A stretch of 64,000 nt of DNA, taken from the NCBI GenBank assembly GCA_963854835.1, contig OY978525.1, positions 110,244,917-110,308,916 of the forward strand, written 5' to 3'. The DNA is from Megamerina dolium (Eukaryota > Arthropoda > Insecta > Diptera > Megamerinidae). Shown piece after piece: positions 1 through 12,554 of this stretch; position 1 is the stretch's first letter, and each line of letters opens with the position of its first letter. The notes beneath the pieces were generated by a model, which was given only the letters and a program-made list of their open reading frames with translations, was not told where the DNA came from and did not search any database. The position numbers and the translations under genes were made by a program.

Positions 1-238
1 AACTATATTTGCATTATTGAAATTACAATTCACCTAATAAAATAAAGAATCATAAAATTTTCTATTAGTGTTCCACAGAGAATATTTCATTGTAGACTGC
101 AAAGAATTTTTATTGTGCAGGATATAAATTATCTACATCATAGTCATTATCATTATTACCAACGTCTGTTGGGTATATTTAAATGCATATAATCGTATAT
201 AGTCGGGCATACATTAATATATGTATGTTCAACAGACA
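1..238. other. Non-coding AT-rich flank
   Basis: No open frame or repeat of note. It ends at the TA dinucleotide (239-240) that served as target for the first mariner. Confidence 0.7.
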
Positions 239-240
239 TA

Positions 241-1468
241 CGAGGGCGGATTGATAAAGAAGCTACCTAAGTACGAAAAAGGCAGCACACACACAAAAAC
301 CTTTTTTTTTTTTTGAAATTACGATCTGTCAAACGTTAGCTATTAAAATTTCACCCAAATTTATCGATTAGTTTATTTGTTGTAGCCGTTTGAAGCAACC
401 AGCTTTTGTGTTTCTTGAAAAATGGAAAAAAGCGAATTTCGTACAGTGGTTAAACACAATTATTTGAAAGGGAAAACGGCGAAAGATACAAAAGAAAAGC
501 TCGATAAACATTACGGTGAGTCTGCTCCGTCAGATTACATGGTAAAATATTGGATTGCTGAATTTAAACGCGGCCGAACAAGCACTGCAACAATACCATC
601 AACAGGAAGGCCAAAAGAGGTGGTTACTGAAGAAAATATCAAGAAAATCCTCGATATCGTTATGAATGATCGTAGAGTCAAGTTGCGTGAGATTGTTGAA
701 ATGGTAAACATCTCATATGAACGTGTGTTCAACATTTTGCATTAACATTTGCATATGAAAAAGCTATCGGCAAGATGGGTGCCGCGTTTGCTCAGTGTCG
801 AACAAAATGGAGTTCGAGAGACCACTTCACAGCGGTGTTTGGACGTGATAATAACGTCGATTAACAACTGTTGATGAAACGTGGGTCCACTACTACACAC
901 CTGAAACCAAAAATCAATCGAAACAATGGGTGGAAGCTGGTGGAAGTGCTCCGAAGAAGGCGAAGGCAGTGAAATCGGCTGGCAAGGTTATGACCACTGT
1001 ATTTTGGATTACCTTGAAAAAGGATCCACAATCACAGGAAAGTATTATCGTGCATTATTGGATCAATTGAATGATGCAATCAAGAAAAAACGACCACATT
1101 TAAAGAAGAAAAAAGTGCTCTTTCTTCAAGACAACGCACCGGTTCACACAACATTAGATACGATGCTAAAATTACGTGAAATACCTTATAGTTCAGATTT
1201 AGCTCTTAGTGACTTTTTCCCGTTTCCAAACTTGAAAAAATGACTCGCAGAAAAAAGATTCAGCTCAAACGAAGAAGTGATTACCAAAACTAACGCGTAT
1301 TTTGAGGGGTTCCCGAAATCGTATCATTCAGATGGTATAAAAGAGTTGGAATATCGTCTTACGAAGTGTGTCGAAGTCGAAGTCGACTATGTTGAGAAAT
1401 AAATGGTTTTTGAAAAAAAACAAATGTTTTTTTCCTACTTAGGTAGCTTCATTATCAATCCGCCCTCG
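241..1468 (+). mobile_element. Mariner element G, complete ends, dead
   Basis: The element starts CGAGGGCGGATTGATAA and ends with the reverse complement of the same sequence. The inverted repeats are about 40 bp with two visible differences (AAAGAAG versus AATGAAG, GTACG versus GTAGG). A TA dinucleotide flanks it on both sides (239-240 and 1469-1470), as expected for Tc1/mariner target duplication. The length of 1,228 bp is normal for a mariner. The transposase inside is interrupted, so the copy is non-autonomous, but its ends still look like usable substrates. The WVPRLL, YTPETK and LEKG-TITG motifs put it in the same broad group as element F, by recall of family motifs rather than by a computed tree. 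Confidence 0.93.
422..1402 (+). pseudogene. Mariner transposase relic (element G)
   Basis: This is the remains of the cut-and-paste transposase, a nuclear DNA-binding and D,D34D strand-transfer enzyme. An N-terminal helix-turn-helix frame runs 422-745 (start ATG at 422, with a YLKGKTAKDTKEKL-type first helix and a GRPKEV linker), then stops. Motifs continue in other frames: WVPRLLSVEQ near 780, then TVDETWVHYYTPET (first Asp) near 865-910. In 926-1243 come the LEKGSTITG segment, the second Asp in LQDNAPVHT and the third in SDLALSDFF. The second-to-third Asp spacing is 26 residues instead of 34, which implies a 24-bp in-frame loss. A TGA at about 1241 splits off the C-terminus, which ends at TAA 1400-1402. 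There are at least three lesions. Confidence 0.9.
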
Positions 1469-1470
1469 TA

Positions 1471-4400
1471 TATGTAGTGTTTGAAAATTTACAGATCATA
1501 AAAAAATTTATATGTTATTGTTCATGGAAATATCATAATTCCATTTAATGATTCTCACTATTAGTATGGCAAAAATTAAAATATACGTAAATAAAAGTAA
1601 AAACGGAAAAAAATGAAACAAATTCAAAAACATATGCATTTAATGGCTCTATTAAAAATAATTACACATATTGTATTTTTTCGTGCATGTGAATGTGTGA
1701 TAGTGTAATTGTGTAAATGTGTAAATGTGTGTAATGTGAATGCAATAGCAATTACATGAGAATAACTAATTCAATGCATCTTTATTTAGTTATACAAAAA
1801 AATTATAATTATAAGAAAAGTTTTATATGAAATAAAAGAAATATTTATATAGATGAGGGTCGAGTGACAAAAGATCTGATGAGTATGGCTAATAAGGCAA
1901 GACTTCGTACGTAATCAATCTGCAGAATTTTTTTAACGTGTTTTTTAACGAATTTTCCCAGGTGATGTTTTTAAATGAATCGTCTGGCTCCATAGTAACA
2001 GTTCGAGTAAGACGACACTCTTGTTATCCTACAATACAAATGGAGATCGGATTTGAAGTTCACTTGACCATAAATTGTAAGATAAACGCACCTCATGAAA
2101 TATTTGTGTAACATAAAGAGATGTCCATTAAACGGGATGGCTTTCTGCATTCGCAAAAATTTGCTCACTAAAATCTTCGCTCAAACTTATCACACAAAAT
2201 TTGACAGTTATTATACAAGCTGGTAAGTTTACGAGATTTAAGTGGTTTATGAGGCATTTCAGTGTTCAGATGAGAACCCCTAATAAATACTTATTATTTA
2301 TATTAATAATCCTAGTTTTATTATACAATAGTTAAGTGCAATTTCATAGAAATATGATTTGATTTTTAAGTTCATTAAGTGATTCCAGCTTCTAATCAAT
2401 CTCCCAATGGGGAATTTAATATTTTATCATCGTGTCTGTAACTCTATCATTGAGACAGAAGGTGGATCTAGTCGAGAGAAACACAAGCTTAATGAGGCCT
2501 ATGAACTTCTAAGGTGAGGTAAGACTGACAGAAGTGTTGTGAAAAGAAAAGAGGTCACAATAGACCCTTAGCTCGTAGTGCAAACCTCATATTATAATAC
2601 TTTATACATTTTTAATGAAAGGAAATTTTCGGATATCGATTTTTTGACAATAATTGCAATTATTTGCAATTTTTGTTCCACCCACCACAATATGGGTATC
2701 GCAGATGTTGATGCGATTGATAACATGAACTGCTAAGAATTCATGAGGTAGTCAAATATCGTGATTGTAAATGAATCCCAACCTGATATGACTAGGTATA
2801 AAATGAATGTTTTTTTTTTTTTATGTCACTACTTTGTTGACGTTATTGTCGCGCGTCATTGGTATCAAAAATATTATTTGTGGACTTAAATATTATTTCA
2901 ATTTTCGAAATTTCAATTTTGACATTTAAAAAAAAAATTTTTTTATTCCGAAATATTGTAAAACACGGCATTTATATGTTACAACAAATTTAGCCTCTTT
3001 TTTTGTTTTTAGTATGTTTTGTGATTTTTATTTTTTCTTTGTTATTTTATTTATTGTTAGCGATTTTGCTGCGTTTAATATTTATACAGTTGTTATCATT
3101 TAGTATTATTTATATCAAATAGAAAATTGAATTTAAATCATTAAATATTGATTCAATTGTATACTCGTATTTACATAGATTTTATAGAGGTTTGATTGAA
3201 TTCAACATTCCATAAAGATAAAATATTCATTTTTCTATATGCTTTTATTTTATTAATTACCACAGCTTTGTAATCAAATATTCATATTATTATTTTCATT
3301 TGGGTAAAAAATATATATAAATTGAAAGGAAAGTTATTAATAAATGAAGATAAAAATCATGGAACTCAAAAAAAAAAAAAAATCATTTTTTAAATTAAAT
3401 GAAAAAAAAAAATATCGGAAAAAAACATAGGAAATTATAGCTTATTACATCAAAGTAGTTGGGACCATAACAAATTTTTTTTACCCTATCGAAAAATATT
3501 TCTTTATAATTTTTAGTGTTTTCTTCAGAAAGAAAATTATTGCTTTTCATATAAATCTATATATTTGCTGTTTTTCCTACTGGTAAGGCAAAGGTTAAAA
3601 CATTTTCTTATCACAATTGCGGATTAAATTCATTATGACGTTCTATTAAAAATAAATGATTTGTCAAAATGAAGAAGAAATTTAAAAACGTAAGTAAAAA
3701 TTAATTGTTTATTTCTTAATATGTTGAATGAGTCGAAACTGTTGTATCAAAACTAGGGAAAATATTCAGATCTATAATCGCAATGACACTCAGGGTAATT
3801 ATAGAACATTGAAATTCACTCACTCAAAATTGCAGTATCAACAAATTGTTTCAAAATTTGTTGATTTGGGCATTTAATTTAATAAGCAAAACAAACAAGA
3901 AATTAAAAAAAAAGTTATAAAAATGTACAATAGAAATTTTATGTTTTATTTAAAAAAAAATTAAAAAAAGGAATTTACAAAAAATACCAGCAAATGTTCA
4001 ACAAATCAAACTAAATAGTTAGAATTGCTCTTTTGTGTGCTTGAAAGTCCCTAGACGAGATCCTCAACTAAAAATCTTTTTTTAAGCATAATAATATAAT
4101 TCTCGAAAAATAAAGATGATTGAATGCAGGAAATTATGCCCTTTCAGTTATAAAATTGCGAATTATAATTGTATGAAATTTTGCAATATACAATTAATTC
4201 ATATAGAAATTCATGGATTTTATGATGAATGTAGCACCGTGTCTTTTATATTTTTATAAATATTTCTAACGAAGAAATATCCGTGAATCTTTCAAAAACT
4301 ATTGGGTATACAATAAGATGGATTGCTCGCCATTTCAAAATTTCACCCGTTGTTTGAAAAAATATGTTCGAACATTCTTGGGACAAAAAAAAAAAATTAG

Positions 4401-5700
4401 TTTTTTATCATAGCACAGTTTTTGATTGTATTTCGGGGCTCGTTCAATTTCAAAGTGATATATTAAGAAATTAAAGCCCTCCCTGATAGCTCTTCAAGGA
4501 TAAAAGCCATTTTTGGCGATTCTAAAGGGGTTAAGGTTACTTTTTTCCATGATCCACCCTACTAAATAATCTGAAAATTTGTTTATCGTTTCGCCTTATG
4601 TTTGCGTTTATTTTGAAAATATTCATGTGTTAAATTTATATTCAAATACTGAACGGTATTAGCATGAAATATTGATGCACCACACAACAACAAAATGCAT
4701 ATAAAACTAATATAACTTTTTATGATTATAAATTGATGATTTTATGATTAAACAATGCACATAGTCATCATTGCGTATGAGCAATTATTTGTTGAAAGTA
4801 TTTTATAACAAGGTGAGGCAGTCTGCAATAGTTACGAAGTGTTTTAATGGAGTTTGTCGAGTCTGGTCGAGTAAAACAACACTGTATATTTGGAATTTAG
4901 GAGACACACTACCGGTTTTGCCCTTTTTTCTTCACTTATGCGACTATAACTGAGTCAATTATTAACCGATTTTTATTTGCTAACCGGTTTTGAAAAGAAC
5001 AAACACAGACGTTTCCGTATATAGTTTATATATATATTTGTTTGTCTATATGGATTATGAGATTCCATATGGTATCTGTGCTTATTTTAAAGGCAAAGCA
5101 ATTTTTTTGTTTTTCATTTTTTTCCCAATTTTATGTTTATAATGTTTTTTTTTTTACACTATTTATTATATCAGTTAATAATTGACTGTGTTAATGAGTG
5201 TAATTTAGGTATTGGTACTATTGTTATTGTTGTTGTTGCTGGTAATATTTTTGTGTACAATAATAATTGATCAATCCATTGTAACTGTTGCTATTGTTAC
5301 TAGTGTTAAAGCAGTTATTATTATAATTAATTTTATTATTATTATTATCATTACTATTACCGGTTCCTAAACATTTCTTTGTTACATTAAGAATGATGTA
5401 GTTAAATTTAATATTCATCATTGCTGTTATACAATGAATATTCCTATTTCAATATACACTTGAACGTTGTTTTATGCGGTTTACTCGTTCCCAAAAAATA
5501 TGGAACGTGTAAAAAAGATATGTTTCAAATTACAGATCACTTTTAAATGTTTTCATTCATTTTTTTTTTAAATTATTTTAAACAAACACGTTCAAAATTC
5601 AACATTTAAAAACCATAATTAGAAGAATTGCAATTCAATTAAAAATTTTTTTAAAGAAATACATACAATAAAATAAAATAAAATATTTATTTATGCATGT
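1471..5700. other. Non-coding AT-rich stretch
   Basis: Long A/T homopolymers (for example near 2930, 3370, 3950 and 4390) and no coding signature. Short frames at 1971-2168 and 4771-4953 show no recognisable motif, and a frame at 5224-5421 is an (AAT/CAA)-type low-complexity artefact. I see nothing else in it. Confidence 0.6.
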
Positions 5701-5837
5701 AAAGGGTCTTTTTTTATAGAGTGAAACAGTTTACGATTATGCGATTTCCGATAGTCATCAAATCTGGTAATCTAAAAGTTATTTTTACACAGTAAGATTT
5801 GCAATTTCATCATGAAAAGATTGACACCACAATAATG

Positions 5838-6440
5838 CTTGTAAATATTGAAATTTCATAACGAAAGTCGTGGTTCTGTCATCCAAACTCAAAGATCGCT
5901 ACAGCCTTTTTATGGTAGTTTTAATTTGTTTTTTATCATTTTTCGCTCAATGATTATGAGAACAAACAAAATTGTCGGATTTGGAGTGAAGACAATCCAC
6001 AAGAAATTCTTCAGACATCATTACAATCCACAAAAGCTTACTGTTTGGTGCATGAATGGAATGGTCTGGTGGAATCATTGGTCCATAATTCTGTTAAAAT
6101 GCGACAGGCAACGATGTAATCGTCAATTGCGATCGCTTGAAAGCCATGATAACTGACTATTTGATTTCCCAGTTGTGTGGTATGAATGTGGAAAAGATGT
6201 AGTTCTAGTTTAGACTAGTTTATGCTGATAAATCAGCATCTTTGGATGAATTGAATGCTAACATTGGGCGAACTATTGCCGAGATGAGGCTCCAATTGCT
6301 TGAGAAAGGTACGGAAAATTGGGTTTTTCACATTACGCCAAGTTCGAGCGGCAGCTTTTTTGCTCGAAATCATATTCACACACTAACTGCATAAAATTAT
6401 ACTTCCAATAAAGGCAATTTTCAGTTCAGAATTACATTTG
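5838..6440 (+). pseudogene. DUF4817-type transposase relic 1
   Basis: Decayed transposase of the IS630-Tc1-mariner superfamily that carries a DUF4817-type N-terminal helix-turn-helix in insects. In order I see: an N-terminal piece (GSVIQTQRSL near 5874); NKQNCRIWSEDNP (5965-6005 in a shifted frame), which follows the first catalytic Asp in intact relatives; PQKLTVWC (6030-6053); a VNGDRYRAMITDFL-like stretch near 6120-6165; then after a deletion YADKSASLDELNANIGRTIAEM (about 6218-6285). Frames change several times. The first-Asp segment and the WFQQDGATCH-type second-Asp segment are missing. No inverted repeats could be placed. It is the same family as the relics at 13.86-14.66 and 24.42-25.61 kb. 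Confidence 0.7.
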
Positions 6441-9400
6441 TACTATTATTCTTCCTTGTATATAATTCAATTCAGGTAACAAAATGTACATAGGAAAAAA
6501 AAGAAAATAACATTAATATTGTAAACATAGGGTTGAAAAAAATCAGTCTTCCTTTTTTTGGGTATTTTTTTGTTTTTTTTTTTTTTTTTGCTCAAGTCTT
6601 TTTCGATATTTTGATAGCATTTGATTGTCTCTGTCAATTTACGCTGAAATTCAGTGATTCTCTCATGTTCACGATCGTGCATCATGAAATGGCTATCAAT
6701 TTCATTTGCCAAATCGAACCAATTACGAACTAAACGTCCTCACATCACTTCATCACTTTCTGGTAGCGCTATGCTACTGTTTGCTGACACTTCTAAGAAG
6801 TCGTTATCACTGAGAACTTTGTCCGCAACAAATTGTTACTACCAAGTGGTGGTTACAGGTTACTCAAAAAGCGATAAATTATGTTTTGAAAAAACAATAT
6901 TGTGTAAAAAAAGTAATTGGGGGTGTTAAAAATACCATATAAAAAAGAAAACAGTGTAAAACGATGTTCAAGAGTTGTTCATTTATTTGTAAAAATTTGT
7001 AGAAAAAAAATTTTTTTTTATATTGCGAAAAATATATCCATCTCTTTTGAATGCTATGTATATAAATAGCTAATTTTCAATTTCGTAAAATATGCTTACT
7101 TGGTTACTTACTACATTATAAGATAGTAAAAACTCATAAACACACACACACACACACACACACACTGAGATGAAACCAAGCCATGTCTGGAAACATTAAC
7201 CAAAAAAAAAATACTAAAAAGCATTAACCACTCCATTAATGAAAAATGAATAAATCTAAAAATACACACAACTACACACATATATGTAAATATTTTCGGT
7301 ATATTCTCTGTGGTGGTTTTTTGTTGTATATAATTTGCTTTTGCTTTTTGTCTTTCTATTACTGTTGTTATCCTATTGTAGGTTTGGTAAGAAAACATCT
7401 GTTAACTAGAATTAATTTCAAATTTATTCGGTTTTGGTTTCTTTCATTCGACCAACTTCGTAAATATTGTATTGTTGTTGTTTGTTTGTTGTTGTTGTTG
7501 TTGTTTTTGTTGTTGTATTTTTCCCCTCTTATCTATTTATGTGTTATTTTCAATTTAGCTTATCTTTATCAGACAACATATTTGTGTATGTTTGTATGGC
7601 TGCATGTGTGTGATGCACACTTAACACTTAGCCACAACACTAATACATAAATAAATATACATATGCATAATGAACAAACATATACGTATGTATGTACTCA
7701 AACTTGATATAATAAACATATGCGTATACTCACACTAGTACAATTGTAAATTAACAACAATAAATAGGTTTGTATATGTACACTTTTCACTTTCACTGTC
7801 AATAACTCACATGTATAGGTAATGGTATATATGCTTGATTAGTATTTACATACATAAATTACCATTCATAAACTCAAATATAATATGCAACATGCATGTT
7901 TTTTTGTTTAGTGGAAATATTTATAAAAAATAATTTGCGAAACTCATACTATATACAATAAATACTTTTTGCAAATTTTCCACACGCTCACACACACTAC
8001 ATGTATATTTACATTGTATATATATATAAATATTTTATTTTTCTTTTTTTTTGTATTCTAAATTTTATTTTACTTTCATGTACATTTATTTTATCTTTTA
8101 TCTATTTATTATGATTTTCTAATTTATTTTATTATTTTGCCTTTTTGTTTTTGTTGTATTTTTCTTTTCTCTTTAATATTTATTTAATTTGCCTCAATTT
8201 CTTGGCATTTTCCACGCGTTAGTGCCGGCAGCTGAACTGAAACTGAAGCATTTCATGCTTTGCTATACATTTTTATTATTATTTTCAGCGTAGCAATGCA
8301 TGCTGCTACTGCTGATTGTCTGTTGTTATTGCTACAAAAGCACATTGTTATTGCTTGGATTTTGTAAAAAAAAATTTTGTTTTACTTACGAAGAGAACAT
8401 ATTTAGATTTTTGGTTTCTGCTTTGTGAAGAGAATTTTTTCTTTTCTATTCGAGTTGCCAGATTATTAATAAATAATCGATATTTATTTTGTATTTTTAA
8501 ATGCAAAATTATATATAAAAAAATTACTAGGTAATGAAAAATTTTGCTTTGTATTATTATAAAAAGTCGTCTACATTTTTTTTTTTTAACTTGCCACAGA
8601 TAAGCTGAATATTTTGGTGATAGGTATATTCTAAAAAAAAAATTTGAAATTTCATAACAATCTTGGATTAGTATAAAATGAATATTGTTCTGTTTCGTAT
8701 TTAGAAAATTGTCAAATAAATATTCTCAAAATAAATATAAAAAGAATTTCAATCATTAGTTTATGCTAGAACTGTGAGACTAATCGTTGTGTTGAAAAAT
8801 GTGATTAATGAAAGTTCAGATTTATTAGTAAAATATTTTTAAATGAATCAAAATATTATACGAATTATTTGATTAACAAGAATTTTGTTTAATCAAAATA
8901 TTTTTCATTTTTAGTCGTTCTTTATTTTAGACATTTTCTTTTGATATAAACATTTCAAATAAATTCTTAAATATTTTCAAATATTTGTAGCTTTGAAAAG
9001 CTACCTGTCTAATTTGTATTGGAAAAAATATTTTAAACATTTTAAGCATTTTCTTCTTCGACTACTTAATCATAATTGCACAGCTTTAGTGTGTACCCTT
9101 TGATTTGGTTTGTGTATTAGCTATATTGATCCATTTGGGAATTTGACAACTTTGAATTTTCGCTGTGAACACAACGAATCATCGAACTGTCAATGTCAAA
9201 AGATTTAGTAAAAAAAAAAACAAACATTTTCATCATGATGAATTATACGAACGAATAATTAAATTTTACTATCAAATTTCCAAGTCCAAGTGACTGCAAC
9301 TTTAACTTTAATTGTTCTCGTTACAGTAGAAAAGATTATTCGCTGCTGAATGTTCCGGTACCAGTGGGACAACAAGTTAGTTCAAGTGCCGAGAAATATT

Positions 9401-9918
9401 GTTGGTCCATCGCAAACAAACCAAAACAATCGATTCAATGACGTTCTCAAGAATGGGGCATCGCTCAAACAATATGATAGTGTATTTTGCGAAAGGTTCT
9501 TGGCCTGCGCCCTTATAAGATCCAAAAACCATACTCAAGTTTATTTGGAAATAAAACAGTCATACTATGCATCCCATAACTTTCATAAAGAAATTTTTTT
9601 CAAATATACTTTACCTGTTTAAGTAAAAAGAGTTCGTACTTTGATAAAACTTTAGGACTTTTCTCATTACACAATTATATTTTTAGATGCTTTTGATTGA
9701 GAAATTATTTCGCGTATGGAAGAAGTATTATTTACTCTAATAAAATACATATAATGTATTTTAAAAATATAATTGATATAAAGTTTCTATGATTGTTATA
9801 TCTGCAAAGTATTAAAATATTGGCATCTATGAAACCTTCATTCGCAATTTCGTTATTTTTTGCGAAGTTACTGATGCTACAATATAAAGCTTCTAATTGC
9901 AAACTCTAGCAAAGTAAG
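6441..9918. other. Non-coding AT-rich stretch with microsatellites
   Basis: Contains (CA)n at 7141-7165, a (TTG)n tract at about 7471-7517 and many poly-T runs. A sequence near 9195-9300 (ACGAACGAATAATT...TTTTACTATCAAA) resembles the 5' coding part of the DUF4817-type element at 25.4 kb and may be a further very old relic, but I could not carry the similarity beyond about 60 bp. The frame at 9350-9622 has no motif I recognise. The remainder is non-coding. Confidence 0.5.
7141..7165. repeat. (CA)n microsatellite
   Basis: Uninterrupted CA dinucleotide run of about 12 units. Confidence 0.95.
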
Positions 9919-10000
9919 CAGGCCTATCATGAACAAATTTCCACGTGAAATTGCTGACAAGGGAACATTTTCGCACGGAAATTTGTTCACGATAAGCCTG
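9919..10000. repeat. 82-nt imperfect inverted repeat (hairpin)
   Basis: The left arm begins CAGGCCTATCATGAACAAAT and the right arm, reverse-complemented, begins CAGGCTTATCGTGAACAAAT. The arms pair over about 33 bp around a short loop. The differences seen are all transitions. It could be a tiny foldback element or the source of a hairpin RNA; no coding content. Confidence 0.75.
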
Positions 10001-11117
10001 AAACAAACTAACTAAAATTTTATCATTCCATCCAACCTCAGCATAGCTCTGTAACTTGTATATAAATTTCCTCTGGACAGAACGGTTACTTAAAAAAATT
10101 TGGGGGGCATTGAAAAAGGTCTAATAAAAAAATATATGCAATATTTAGAAAATCATTGATGCTACTACATAGATTTTTGGTATGGGAACTCGATAAAACC
10201 GCATATTAATACTTTACATTGAACTTAATTGGTTCTTAATTAATTTCTGCAGACATTAAAAATATAAAAAAAAATCATATAAAATTAGACTTGTATAAAA
10301 AAAATACATAAAAGTGTAGTATCATCTTTTTCTACCTTACTTCTCTGAATTTCTATTTGTTTCTCTTTTTCAATTCACGCAGACTAAAGAGAATACTCTC
10401 AATTCTATGATCTCTCTTTCTCTTTTTTTTATAACACCTTCATTCTCTCTCTTTTGCTCTCTTTCAAAGTAGTAGGTACTTGAGGAAATGCTTCACTTCA
10501 GCATACACTTACTTATGCAATATGAATTTGTATAAAAAAAAATATTAACAACAACAGTATGTAAAACAATGACGTCACACATGGACATACAATAGCACAT
10601 ACACTTATAATATTGTAATACTCGTGTGTGTATATGTAAATTATACATTGAGCCACCTTAAACTCTCTACATTATGTGTGAATACGTAAACATATTCATT
10701 ATTACACGTGCATTTTCGTTTTTGTTGAAGTTCAAATAAAAAAAAATAATAAACAAATGCGTCTATATCCATATGTATTCAACAAAGATGCTGAAAAGGC
10801 ACACACAAAAAAGCAATCTATATGTAAGTTGGCATTTATATATACCTACACATATAGATGTAGGTGATTTGGCATTTATTCATCTTGTATACTACTACCA
10901 ACTTGGTAGTGACGTGTGTTTGTGTGTGTGTATACGTGTGTCATATTTATCATATTTTTTTACGTACTCAAATTCGTGCGGCAATAACGAAAATAGAAAG
11001 AAAACAAATAAAATTAGATGACATACGATATAGACAAACAAAAAAAAAACGGAAACATATGCGCGAATATATACATGGCATTATATATACATATGTTTAT
11101 ATACATTTTCACATACA
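10001..11117. other. Non-coding stretch with CT/CA tracts
   Basis: CT-rich runs near 10400-10465, a (GT)n run near 10914-10940 and ATATGTA-type words. No gene seen. It runs up to the TA target of the Tc1-like element. Confidence 0.6.
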
Positions 11118-11119
11118 TA

Positions 11120-11340
11120 CAGTATTGTGCAAAACTTAAGCAACTGGCATAGTGCTCTCATTGATTTCAAATTTACTAAAAAATAAAAGCGCTTAGATTG
11201 AATGTTTTAATATTTATTTGTTCCTTCATTAAATACATAAAAAACAACAACAACAAAAGTTCGGTATTCTTACGAAATTAACTGTAAACAACAAAAAACA
11301 AATTATACTCATATTTCATCTGTGCAAAACTTAAGCAACT
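11120..11340 (+). repeat. Left 221-bp terminal inverted repeat of Tc1-like element
   Basis: Outer direct repeat at 11126-11145 and inner direct repeat at 11321-11340 (identical 20-mers). An AATAAA on the minus strand (11213-11218) lies downstream of the transposase stop codon and could serve polyadenylation. Confidence 0.93.
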
Positions 11341-11341
11341 T

Positions 11342-12405
11342 TTAATATTTTGTGTAGTATTCCTTATTTTTAATTACTGCAGCACACCTTTTGGGCATAG
11401 AAGCTACTAATTTCGTTAAATATGATTTATTTATATTTTCCCATTCAGTTTTGAGGCCTAAAAATAGTTCGTCTTTATTTTTAAAGCGCTTTGAGCCCAA
11501 GCCTCGTTTTAAAATTGAAAACAAATTTTCAATAGGATTCAAGTCGGGCGATTGTGCCGGCCAATCAAGCACTTGAATCTTATTTGACTGTAGCCAATCC
11601 TTCACAAACTTCGATGTGTGTTTCGGATCATTGTCGTGCTGAAACACCCATCGAAGTGGCATATTCCATTCCGCAAAAGGCAACATTGCAGTTTCTAAGA
11701 TGTCCTTATACATAAATCTGTCCATTTTGTGGTCAATCCTATGCAACGGACCAAGTCCACTCCCCGAAAAACACGCCCACACCATGACGTTCTCTCCTCC
11801 ATGCTTTACAGTCTTTTTACAGTATCGCGGATTGAGGCCTTCACCTTTCGCATGTCGAACTCTTATTATTCCGTCTGAATTAAATAAATTTATTTTAACT
11901 TCATCACTGAACAGTACGCCAAACCACTTTTTTATGGACCAGCCCACGTACTTCTTAGCAAATTCTAGTCTGGAAAAAAAATATATGTTGTTGTTTTTGT
12001 TTTGAAGGCATTAAACCAAACATACCTTTTTTTTACATGTTTTGGTGTAAGCATTGGTTTCTTTACCGCTTTGTAGCTTTTTAAACCAACTTTAATCAAA
12101 TGCCTTCTTACTGTGTTTGAATCGACATTTAAATTAAGAGTATTTACTATATCTTTTGAAGACATGAACGGATTTTTTTTAATCAATTTTTTAATTTGAA
12201 TAGCTTCCCTATAAGAAATTTTTTGGGGTCTTCCTCCTGAATTTCGATCTGTAACGCTACCAGCTTTTTCAAATAATCGTATCCATCTTGATATCATAGA
12301 TTTGTTGATATTTAATGATTTTGCAATGTCATTCTGTGGTTTTCTTTCCTTAAATAACGATATAACCTTCATCTTAAATTGATGACTATAACGGACACGT
12401 TGCAT
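11342..12405 (-). CDS. Tc1-like transposase, two exons, DD34E
   Basis: Predicted 335-residue cut-and-paste transposase acting in the nucleus on the IR/DR ends. Exon 1 is 12405-12026, from the first ATG (the open frame extends 12 bp upstream to 12417 without an ATG). Exon 2 is 11969-11342. Exon 1 encodes two helix-turn-helix units, the first around RYSHQFKMKVISLF to ISRWIRLFEKAG and the second around IKKLIKKN to TVRRHLIKVGL, joined by a GGRPQK linker resembling a GRPR AT-hook. Exon 2 encodes the DDE fold: first Asp in VLFSDEV, second in FQHDNDPKHT and Glu in SPDLNPIEN, with exactly 34 residues between the second Asp and the Glu. MPKRCAAVI near the C-terminus is typical of the family. The length is normal for Tc1-like transposases. 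Splicing removes every in-frame stop; no lesion is visible. Confidence 0.9.
11970..12025 (-). other. 56-bp intron in the Tc1-like transposase
   Basis: On the minus strand the donor is AAAAAAAG|GTATGTTT and the acceptor is TTTTTTTTCCAG|ACTAGAA. Removing it joins the HVKK segment to LEFAKKYVGWS in frame at a point where Tc1-like transposases are continuous. The unspliced message stops after 146 residues. Minos is known to carry a similarly short intron; whether the positions are homologous is not tested here. Confidence 0.88.
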
Positions 12406-12554
12406 TTTGGATTTCAATATGTTTGAAAGAACTGTGCGCTAAGAAAGACTTGTTTGTACTGAGTTAGATCAATGTTAATGCACAAAGCAGAAAAAACTCC
12501 GAAAAAGATCCGTTATTTTCTGAACAAAGAAATATCGAACAACTTTGCACTCCG

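Noticed and set aside
5224..5421. Asn-rich frame on the minus strand
   Set aside because: Microsatellite (TTA/TTG) translated in one frame.
6467..6712. 81-codon minus-strand frame with a Lys-rich run
   Set aside because: The Lys run is a poly-T tract; no domain recognised and no link to the adjacent transposase relic.
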